Below are positions 37,337-48,300 of a stretch of DNA of 64,000 nucleotides, one piece after another. This DNA is from Cinnamomum chago (Eukaryota > Streptophyta > Magnoliopsida > Laurales > Lauraceae), in assembly GCA_038049695.1 (NCBI GenBank), contig CP142453.1, positions 109,529,501 through 109,593,500 of the forward strand. The letters are read 5' to 3'. Position numbers and translations under genes: made by a program. The notes under the pieces are model-generated. The model did no database searches. It was not told the DNA's origin and saw nothing but the letters and a program-made list of their open reading frames with translations. Positions within the stretch are counted from its first letter, which is position 1. Every line of letters starts with the position of its first letter.

Positions 37337-38794
37337 TCTATATTACTAAGGGAATGTAGTCTCCATTCGTTTAACCACAGGGCTCCACATGTCAGTATCT
37401 CCTCTACCTCTCCACTCTCCTTTCTCCACTCTCACTAACCGACCTACATAACTTCCTAAAAAAAAAAAAAAAAAACCACTACGTAATACAGGATGGGTCC
37501 ACCACATAATGGGTCTGAAACTTTAAAAAAAAAACAAAAACAAAAACAAATTCTCAATTCTTAACTATTTCCTAAAACACGTACTCTCCCTCTCTCTGAT
37601 CAGACGCGAGATGGTGGGCCAAACAGGGTCCACATCGCACGGGTCCACCACATAATGGGTCTCCAGTGGGTCCTCCTTCGGATCTACAGATCGGATGAGT
37701 CATCGAGTGGCATACCTGGGTCCCGGTATCAACGCAAGAAACTGAAAGGCCCAAACAATGACTGAAACTTTAAAAAAAAAAAATTCCCACTTCTTAACTG
37801 CTTCCTTAAAGAAATACTCCCCCTTTCTCTTATCAGACGTTGGATGGTGGGCCAAACAGAGCCCACCTTGCACGGGTCCACCACCCACTGGGTTGCCCAT
37901 GGGTCCTCCTTCGGATCCACGGATCAGATGGGTCATCGGGTGACCTACCTGGGTCCCGGTATCAACGCAAGAAACTAAATGGCCCAAACAATGACAAAAA
38001 CTTGAAAAAAAAAAAACAAACAAAAACAAGTTCTCAATTCTTAATTGTTTCCTAAAACATGTCCTCTCCTTCTCTCTGACGAGACGCTGTGCTCACCTCG
38101 CACGAGTCCACCACCTAATGGGTCATCGGTGGGTCCTCCTTCGGAGACGCTGGATGGTGGGCCAAACAAGGCCCACCTTGCACGGGTCCACCACCTAATG
38201 GGTCGTCGGTGGGTCCTCCTTCGGATCCACGGATTGGATGGGTCATCCGGTGGCCCACCTGGGTCCCGGTATCAACGCAAGAAAATCAAGCGGAATAGCT
38301 TATGACCTAAACAATGACTTAAAAAAAAAAATCCAACTTCTCAATTGCTTCCTAAAATAAGTCATCCCCTCCTCTCTGATCATACACTGGATGGTGGGCC
38401 AAACAGGGCCCAACTCGCACGGGTCTACCACTTAGTGGATTTCAGGTGGGCCCTCCTTCGAATCCACGGATCGGAGGAGTCATCCAGTGGCCCATCTGGG
38501 TCCCGGTATCAACGCAAGAAACTGAATGGACCAAACAATGACTGAAACTTTAAAAAATTAAAAAAATTCACGCTTCTTAACTGCTTCCATAAACGCGTAC
38601 ACTCCTTCTCTCTGATCAGACGCTGGATGGTGGGCCAAACAGGGTCCACCTCGCACGGGTCCACCACCTACTGGGTCGCTCATGGGTCCTCATTCGTGTC
38701 CATGGATCAGATGGGTCATCGGGTGACCCACCTGGGTCCCATTATCAACACAAGAAAATCAATGTGGACCGTGCATAACACGGGGTGTTACTGG
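37337..38794 (+). mobile_element. Non-autonomous Helitron carrying a minisatellite
   Basis: The 5' end is TCTATATTACTAAGGG preceded by A. The 3' end is a perfect 5-bp hairpin (ccgtg-cataa-cacgg, 38769-38783), 11 further bases ending CTGG, then T. These are the Helitron hallmarks: TC start, hairpin near CTRR, insertion between A and T, no target duplication. The 1,458-bp element encodes no Rep/helicase. Its interior from 37551 is a minisatellite. A relic of the same 5' end lies at 34664. Confidence 0.8.
37551..38760 (+). repeat. Minisatellite of about 235-310-bp units inside the Helitron
   Basis: Five units start near 37551, 37787, 38030, 38338 and 38573, preceded by a partial unit at about 37477. 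Each has ttctcaattgcttcctaaa, ctctctgatcagacgctgga, tggtgggccaaacagggccc, cacgggtccaccac, tgggtcctccttcggatcc and tgggtcccggtatcaac, ending in an A-rich run. The third unit is longer because it holds an internal partial duplication of its middle (about 38085-38150). Open frames across the array are repeat artefacts. Confidence 0.9.
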
Positions 38795-39170
38795 TACATT
38801 TTCAAATAAATGGGTATGGATGATGGTTCCAAGTTCCTAACTCATTCCGGACCAGATTATCAACCTACAAGGCCAAACCTATACCAACCAAGCCAGACCT
38901 ATATTTGGGTCTATTTAGGCCCATGTTTGTATATAAATGGGCCAGGCCTGTCTTATTTTTACTAATGGCTGGTCTAGCCCCATCCATTTCGCACAAAGGA
39001 CCTCGTAATTGGCAAATGAGCTGGGCTTGGGCCATAATTAAAGGAACATAGGTTGGATAGAGGCGTAAAAATTACGTCCAATCAATAAATGGGCCAGGCT
39101 TGAACAAACTTTGATCTGGCCCATGAAAACCCCTATTTAATTCCTTCCCTTCACACTGTCAAATTCCACC
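38795..39170. other. Decayed gggcc-rich repeat upstream of RFC3
   Basis: Contains many ggcc(a/t)ggcct phrases in both orientations (38880-39130), the pattern of aged hAT-type MITEs. No clean terminal repeats were found. No gene is present. Confidence 0.4.
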
Positions 39171-39211
39171 CTCTCTACATACTTCGAATCTACACCGTCC
39201 ATCTTTCTACT

Positions 39212-39218
39212 TATATAA
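39212..39218 (+). promoter_or_regulatory. TATA box of RFC3
   Basis: TATATAA lies 90 bp upstream of the RFC3 start codon in pyrimidine-rich DNA. A transcription start about 30 bp downstream would leave a 5' UTR of roughly 60 nt. Confidence 0.6.
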
Positions 39219-39250
39219 CTCCTGCACTCTTCTCCTACCTCTCTCTCCAA

Positions 39251-39260
39251 TTTTCCCGCC
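39251..39260 (+). promoter_or_regulatory. E2F-type site in the RFC3 promoter/5' leader
   Basis: TTTTCCCGCC matches the consensus TTTCCCGCC of plant E2F/DP factors, which drive S-phase genes including many replication factors. It lies 48 bp before the ATG, at or just after the expected transcription start. Confidence 0.65.
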
Positions 39261-39307
39261 ACTTTCCACTTCTCTCTCTCTCTGTCTGTGGGTGAAAATC
39301 AGAGAAG

Positions 39308-42300
39308 ATGTTGTGGGTAGACAAATACCGTCCAAAAACCCTAGACAAGATGATTGTTCATCAAGAAATCGCCATGAATCTTAAGAAACTTGTATCATTC
39401 CATCTAAAAGATACATTCTTTTTTCTAGGGTTTTGATTCCCCCATGCATTCTCTTCTGTTCTTGCTGCATTTCTCGCCTTCATTTTAAGGTTTTTTTTTG
39501 TTGTTGTTGCTTCTGCTGATGATGATGATTTGATGTGTTAGGTGTCTGAGCATGACTGCCCTCATCTACTCTTCTATGGGCCACCGGGGGCTGGCAAGAA
39601 AACCCTAATCATGGCCCTTCTCAAACAGATGTTTGGTCCTGGTGCAGAAAAGGTCGTGTTTTTTTCCCCCTAATCATGGCCCTTCTCAAACAGATGTTTT
39701 GATTTTTCTGGATTTCGTATCTTATGAGGCTTTTGGTGGTTGCAGGTGAAGATCGAGAATAAGATATGGAAAGTTGATGTAAGTTTTTGCTCCCATGTTT
39801 CAAGCTTTTACTGGCTGATCTTTGAAATTTGGTGATTGTGTATTTGGGGGACTGTTTGGGTGCACCATATCACAAGTATTACTTACTGCTACTTCTATGG
39901 GATGGTATTTTTTCAGCACCCAAATCATCAAGGGTTTGCGCTTCCGTCCCCTTTTTTCTTTTTCTTTGTTTATTTTTTGGTCATCTGAGCTATGAGATTG
40001 CTCTAGCCTTCACCTCATTGGAGTTGCTAATCTCAATAGGGTTTGAGAAGATCACCTTTTTCAACTATACTTTTTTGTCAATTTGTCACTTTTTAAACTA
40101 TTATTGACTAGGGTTTAGATTTACCAAAAGAAATTTCAAATATTGATTTCTGCCTTCAGCGCAGTGTGATATCCAGATATACATACGCTTGTATTTTAGT
40201 CTTTATAAAGCTACTATCACAACAGCTGGTTAAGGACAATTTGCTTAATAGAAGTTTAGCAAGGGCACACTGAATGAATTGATCATTTGGACTGGTGGTA
40301 GATGTTAACATTTGGTGCTAGCCTACATGATCAAGCATCTGAAATCTGAATTTGTCTGTGAACAAAGTTATATTTTTAGTACTACACAACTTGGATCATT
40401 GACTTGGCTGCACCACATGACTTTGTTGATGTGACAAGACAAGTATGAACTTGAATCAACACAAGTATGTACCTGAGGAGTTTCATGTAACATGGCCCAG
40501 CAAGCTCTGACTCAAGCATCTTAACCACGTTTCTAAGTCAACTCACTGTGTTGACAAGCGATTGCTTCCCGATGATTTTGTACTATGTTTTGAGGTTTTG
40601 ACTCATAATTGAAAATGAGCATGCTTATCTTGGAAAACTCATGCAATTCAGAGAGAAGTTCAAGGACACTCTAAATTTTCTTGAGCTCTACACAGCTATG
40701 GAAGAGGCGATGCCTCAACTTTGTTCATATGCATATGAGACTAATTGCGAAAGCTGGGGTTCTCATGTTGTAGAACGAAGATGATTAAGAATGTGGGTAT
40801 TATGTTTTCCACAGATCCAATAATAGCTTTTACCCTATCTTGACCTACACATGCCTATACCAAAGAGAACAGATATATTTCTCCCCTTACTGAATGAAGC
40901 TAACAATTGCAATAACGTGTGTATAGACAGTGTATATATGTTTGCGCATGTAAGGTCATTGACACTTGTTCAACATGCTCTATGGCCCACCTCAGGCCAC
41001 CACTAATCAGGGGAATGGTGTGATGGAAAGGTCTATGCATAAATAATACACTAAAAATCAACATGGTTAGGTTCATTCCAATGGTGTGGCTTTTATGCCC
41101 TTAAACTCAGTGGTAGAAAAGATTAAAGAAGAGGGTGTCACCTTCAAACGGTAAGTATAAGTCAGATATCTATAAAGTTTGATTGTATGGAAATTCTTAT
41201 TTTCTTTTTGGTCGAGGTATTCCGTATTATGAGTTTACTCAGTTCAGAACTTCACTAGTGGATTCTCTTTCTCCTGGTGGGGGAAGGGGACTCAGAAATG
41301 AGAAGGTTTTCTTGGTTATAGGGGCCATGGTGGGCCCGACAAGAATGTAGCTTGAGCTAAATCTCTCACGAGATCGTTTTTGCATTTATATTTTATACAC
41401 ATCGTATGCAAATATAGGGCCATGCAGTATGTATGTACATATGCATATATACACATCATCATGTCCAGCAACAAACAACAACAACATAGCACTATGCTTC
41501 TTTCCTCCATAACCTTTTTGCATTTATTTTCTATAGTATGGTTTTTTGTTTGAGGCCTGTAAATCGGGCCTCCATTACCTGATTACTCGAAATATTTGAC
41601 TCTAGAGAATTTATTTTAGCAACAAAGAATATTTTTATTTGAGATAATAGTAGATAACATGAGTTGTACATTCAGATGTATACTGCATACCTTCCTTTAA
41701 CATAAGTTTACCTAACAATCTTAAGAAAAAAGTAATTTCAGTGTGTTAGCTCCCTGTTTGGCTAAAGCATCAGCCTCTGTATTTGCCTTTCTACACACGT
41801 AAAAATACCACTATCTTGGATGAAGCTCAGTCCCATTTCTCTCAAATGGAAACTAATTTCATCTTTGGTGTAATTGAGTAGGTGACTGGAAGTTGTACTT
41901 AATTGTGTATGGTTACATCTAATTTTTTTAATTATTCTTTATTTTTATAGCCTAGTTACTTAATATTAATAATGCCTTCTCTCCCTTCAAATCAAATGGA
42001 TTGAGCCAGCTACGTGATGTTCTATTTAACAGCTGCTCAACTTCTCAATAAGAAAACATATTATGGCATTTTAAATACTCAATAATCTAAGTTACTAATG
42101 TGGCTACATGAGATTCTGGTTATTGCATCTGATATTTTCTATTGTTAATGTAGTCAAGGTGCAGGGATCAAGCTAGGTGCAAAGCACTAGCATGGGCCTA
42201 ATTTTTCTAGGTGCATCTTCAATATAAATCATGAAAATAAGTTGCGTATATCTATTTTTTAGCTTGGGACAAGGATTCGTGTGGCCGACCCCAACATAGT

Positions 42301-45300
42301 TGGGGCAAGGCTTTGGTGATGATGATGATATCTATTTTTTAGCTTCTATTATCATACTTCAGCTTTATTGGCTTCTATTATCGGACTATTCTCCATGCCA
42401 AAGCTTAGGATAGGGATCCATTGGGATCCTAACATCTTGGTCTCACACCAAAGACAAACCACCAAGAGAAAATCACAATCAAAGAAAAGTTTATTAATCA
42501 ATCAACTCATCCCTAAGGAGGGATTTAAATCCTTTATTTATAGTCATACCCTAATTCTAATTTAGAAAAAAATACAATTAAAATAAAAGTCTAAAGCAAA
42601 TAAGATTCCCTACCATAAAACTTTTTAAATATTCTCATGTTTATCCAATAAAATTCAGCTACTAGTAGGAAATAGGAAGAAGATGGATGGTGCATAATCT
42701 GGATGTCTCCTCTTGCATCCTTAATGAGCGCATAAGCCACCTGCTCAAGCTTTTGGGCCTGTGGGTTGGGCCCAATGGGCTGGCAGACCTCGGGTCTGGC
42801 CTGCATCATAAAGCCAGTTGGTTCAATTTGTATTCTACATAGTTCATTTGTAAGCTTATTCTAAATTGAAACAGAGAGTATAACGAATGGGTATAGGAAA
42901 GGAACTTTGTACCCACTACCACACTGATAATTCATAAATTAAAGCATGTATCAAACAAACTATCATGTCATAATTCATAAGTAAAAAATATAAATACTTC
43001 AACATTTCATGACTACATCCATTGACTTTAATAAATAAATTATATTTCATCTTCTCCTACTTCCATCCCATCCTCTGGTCAACTTTATGGACATATTCTT
43101 CCTCATCAGTTTCTTCAACATGCAACAGATCAAAATTGCTTTGTTTTGCCTATAAAATTATTATTGGTTATCATCCCAGTGCGTGCGTGCGTGATATTAT
43201 TGGTTACTCAAAAGGGGGAAAATGAAGGAAAGAAAGGTAAGGATAGACGATGAAAAAAAAAAAGATTGTTACAGTTGACTGTAGTATTTGACTCAAGATA
43301 AGAAGTGGAAGAAGAAAAGAGAAGAACACAAAGGAGGAAAAAAGGTACCAAATAATTAGTTGATTGTCATAATTTACCAGCTCTTGCAGTTGACTGTTAC
43401 ACTTTGTGTAGGTCGACTGCAAAGAACATGTGCAGCTGTAACAGCACATCATCTCTCTCCCATGGACCGTTTTTTTCTTTTTTCAACCCAAGGGATACAT
43501 GTCGAGCTGTAAGAGTCACCTCGCTTCTTTCTTTCTCCCCTTTTCTCCTCTTTCTTCTTCACATGGACTTCCTTTTTTCCTCTCTTTTTCCTTCACAAAA
43601 ATCCTATATGAGGTAAATATAAATTCCCATTTAAAAACAAAAAAAGGGTCCAATAAGACTAGACAGTCCCTAGGGTGTGTGGTGCACCTTGGTGGAGCCA
43701 AGGTGCACACCTAATTATGGGACCTCGACTGATTTCCAGGCTAGGGGCAAAGGGCCCAGGCACAGATGTGCCTTTGACTACACTGCCTATTATTATCGTG
43801 ACTGTAAAAAGTGATGATATCTTCTTTTCAAATTTGTATACTGTGTGCAGGCCGGAACTAGAACACTTGATTTGGAGTTGACCACGTTGTCTAGCACCCA
43901 CCATGTGGAATTGAACCCCAGTGATGCAGGCTTTCAAGATAGGTATATTGTTCAAGAGATCATTAAAGAAATGGCAAAGAGCAGACCAATTGACACAAAA
44001 GGGAAGAAAGGGTTTAAAGGTAATTCCTTCACAATTAATAGTAATGATTTTTCCCCATGTTATCTCTGGTTTGATAGACATGAATTGCCACAATTGATTT
44101 TCTTCGTATTTTGTATTGTGTTTATCACTTGTTAAAAGGGCCATCATCTCTCGAAAAAGTCATTTGTTACTAATTGTCCATTTGGATCTCTCTGTCGTGA
44201 TGAAGCTGGATGAGAACAATTCCTTTCTGGCCAAAATGATAGCTATCAATATTTCAGGTTTAAGGACCTGATAAGTTAATGATGTTGCTTTGCAGAAGAA
44301 AATGCAGATGGAAAATATCTGTCAGAATTTTCCTTGTTTCTGGAATCTGTTACCACCAGGAGCACAGCAAAACTCTTTTCCCAAATGCCAATTACTTGTG
44401 ATTAGGAATACCTCCACAAGCGAAATTGTCAAATGCCAATAGCTAGTTCTGTTTTGATTTTATTTTAATTTATTTATGTATCAAGGGAAATTTTCTCATT
44501 GAAATTAGTGTATTTCATGTTTTGAAACTGAGGATTAATATAGAGAAGTACCTTACTCTTTCAAGATGGCTTTATTATAATTTAGTGTAATTATATTGTG
44601 TGAAGTTGCAAATGCATGCTGCAATTGAGTAAAACAGTATCTGTTTGTGGTCACAGTCTAGCAGACTACAATGTAAAGCGTTCAGCTACAACGCAGTCAG
44701 GAACTGCTGATCATTCTTCTACCGTTCCCCAGTTTCTTTGGTTTCTCTCATATGTGATAAAAGTGTAGATCACTACCATTGATTGATAAGAGATTAGTGG
44801 CAGATATATCAGATTTGAGGTTTCATCCTGGGCCTTTGTCTTGAATCCTTTTTTGGGGAGTATAGATCATGACATTGAGAGATGCTGTTTAGAGGTTACT
44901 AATTCTGTCGGAGCTTTAAAGGGTTCTCCGCTAAGATGGTCCCCTTTCCCTGTTGGAGCCTTTTGACTCAACTTTGATGTTGATGCCTTAGAAACCAAGA
45001 TGTAGCAGGGGTGGGCTGGCTGATTCAGGAACTGATTTCTCCATAATCTTAGACTTCTAAGGCCCAGTGGCAGCCAAATGGTTAGTGTGGTGAAGTTGAT
45101 GGCTATCTAGAAGGGGCTTGTTAGGACAAAGGCAATTGGATCCGCAAAATTATTGTGGAAATTGAGACTGTTTGTGGAATTCAGTGGGTGTCAAGGAGCA
45201 TCGAAACTCCTTGGCAGCTAGCAGTAGAGGAGGTGATGGATCTTGGTTGTGAGTTGCTGGTTTCTTTTGTGCATGGGCATCCATCGGCCAATGAGGAATT

Positions 45301-48300
45301 GGATGCACTAGCAAAGCAAGGTGCAAGATGGATCAAAATGGCTATTGGCAATGTAGTTCCCCTCTCCTTGACTAACCTCCCATCCCCGGTCTAGGGATTG
45401 TGTTGTATGTTTTGGGCCTATTGTTTTCAGTTTGGGAGTTCTTTGGTTTTGTGAATTCCAAACCAACCCCCCTTCCTGGGGCTTCAATATGGACCTCCCA
45501 TACTTTACATTTGATGTTGATGATGACTTTCAATAAGAACTTGAAGTATAGATTTCTCTTGCTTTGTAAAATTATATTTTTGAGGTTTAAGTAAACATGT
45601 GAAAATGTTTGATTTAATTTTACTGAATGTTTATTAAAAGGTTGTTCTCTATTTTATCTATATTTTATTTTGCATTCATTCATGCTCCACTTGTCACTTT
45701 TGCATGGATGCATTTAATCGATGGATGTTTATATGTAATTCCAGTGCTAGTTCTCAATGAGGTTGACAAGCTTTCCAGAGAAGCTCAACATTCTCTGAGA
45801 AGAACAATGGAGAAATATAGTGCATCCTGCCGGTTGATCTTATGCTGCAACAGCTCCTCAAAGGTAACTGAAGCGGTCCGATCTCGCTGTTTGAATGTGC
45901 GAGTTAATGCACCAACAGAAGAACAGGTATTCTGGAGTTCTATCTCATGTTTAAAGATATTTCTCAGATTTTCTAGGTTCCTGATTCTCCAATATACTGT
46001 ACATTGGAACACTCTAGGTATAAATTTATAGTGTTCTCTTTACAGAGTATTTTTTTAAGTGATTTATTATTTTTTCTATCTGTGATTCTCTATTCTCATT
46101 TTTTCATTAGATTGATATTTACTTAAATTTTGACAATTCCTAATACTTGGTTTCTTTTTTAGTGTTTTTTAATTAAATGAAATGTCTTCTTGCAAACATA
46201 TTATTTGCCACTGCATATTCCAATTCATGCTTGCATTTCTTTTCCTTTTATTTTTTTTATCAGTCATCCATGTAACACCTCTTGGGTATCAGTATACCCC
46301 ATTAAAGATGGCCCATCCAAGCTACCAGCAAGTTAAAATAATCTGTGGGTATTTTAAGTAGAGGCCCTTCCTCCTTGACTAAATTATGATATTGCGTTAT
46401 TACAACGACGATTTTGAGTTCTTTGTTAGGTTCTTCCATTTGTATCAGTTGAATTATATTAATTACCAAAACAAAAACGAATCTATCTACGTAACTTCAG
46501 CTCCTTGAACTTCTAAATGCCACACATTGTCGTACCTGCTAGCACCTGAGAGATATTTTAAAAATTCTTTATAGGTTCTGATATTTCATTAATGCCAGAT
46601 TATTAGAGTGCTGGAATTCATTGGCAAGAAGGAAGGGCTGTCGCTTCCAACTGGATTGGGATCTCGTATAGCTGCTCAATCAAACAGGAGTTTAAGAAGG
46701 GCAATATTATCTTTTGAGACATGCCGGGTGCAGCAGTTAAGCTTCGTACCAAATGAATGCCTCCAATGTTGTGTGTGTCTATACATATATGGTGTGAATG
46801 ATGGAGTGGCCAATGTTTTCAATTCTACAGTTTCCTGCCATATATTTTCTGACAGGTGTATCCTTGCTCTGGCCATAGGTATCCGTTTACAGAGAATCAA
46901 GCAGTGCCTCCTATGGACTGGGAGCAATATGTTTCTGAAATAGCAACTGATATTGTGCAGGAGCAGAGTCCTAAAAGGTTTTGTGCTTGCATCTTTTTTA
47001 GCCTTTATACTTGTCTTTTGCAGGAGATTTCTATGTGAACCTTATATAGCTAACAGAATTCGTAAAGATGCATTGTTGAGACATTATCATATAATTTTTT
47101 TTCCCTTACTAATGTATCCCCTTCTTGACTGATCAAAATAATGTATGCCTATATTGACCTTTTTTTTTTTTATCACGAATACTATGCTGATTTGTTAGAC
47201 AATGGGGGACTGTCGACCAAATATATTAATGTAATTCTTCTGAATATTTTTATCGCATTTGTTCCTTATTTTTATTTAATGAAATTCTTCGTTCCTCTCA
47301 AAAAAGAAAAGAGACCTTAGCTAAGAAGATATCCCCATTAATGTGTCCTAAATTATTGATGAATTAATGGATGCAGACAGGTGTCATAATTTGGAAACAT
47401 TGCACAGTCGCAAAAAGAAATCTTGTTATTTCATTTCCAAATAAGATAGCGTACCTAAACCTTTATATTAAGTCAAGTCAGAGAAAGCTTACCATTCTAA
47501 AAAAATAAAAATGAAGAGAAAGCTTTGCTTTAGATATTTTGACCGACTTCAGGTTATTTAGTTAGTCTCATAACTGACAAAATTAATGCACCAGGAAGAC
47601 AGGCAAATAACATTTTGGTTCTACTCAATACTTGCAGCAATAAATGTATGGTATATGAGTCCTGGTTATGTGGATGGTTATCCCTCTTGTGGAAGCATGA
47701 TTGAAATTTGTTTGTTTAAGCTAAAGCTAAGTGGCTGGATGGGTAGGACTTCCCCGAGTTGGTTTTTATTTGGCCTCACTTGTCCTGCACGTTGATTGCA
47801 TTAGAAAATCTTTACCCTTTCATGGAGTTGAACAGTGCTGTCTTTTAATAAATGAGAGAAAAATAGGAAAATACTATTCAAGGTTTCTTTTTGAGAAGGA
47901 AGCTTCTTCTGTTATGAGAAGGAAATTTTATATCCATTTTAATTAATTCCAATGTCGGAAAAAGTTATTTCCATTGGAACGCAAACAAATGGGAATAAGG
48001 TAGTGAAGGCCAAACAGAAATGATTGATGGATAAAATGTCACCAAAAGTGAGTAAATGCCTAAAATAAATGGAAGTTGCCTAGATAATAAATTTGGAAAG
48101 TTTTTATTGAACAATAGAACATGTGAAAATTGTAATTTCATGCCAGGAGATACTTTCTATTCTCTTCTAATTTGTCAGTTTTGAATCTGTCTTCAGGCTT
48201 ATGCACATACTGATTAATATGTGCAACTTTTACTTGTTGATGTTTTCACATTTTCTTTTTGGTAATACACATGTTTATGTTCATTAAAGATGAATACGTG

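Noticed and set aside
37572-38809. Several Gly/Pro/Ser-rich open frames on both strands
   Set aside because: They recur once per unit of the Helitron minisatellite and are repeat artefacts.
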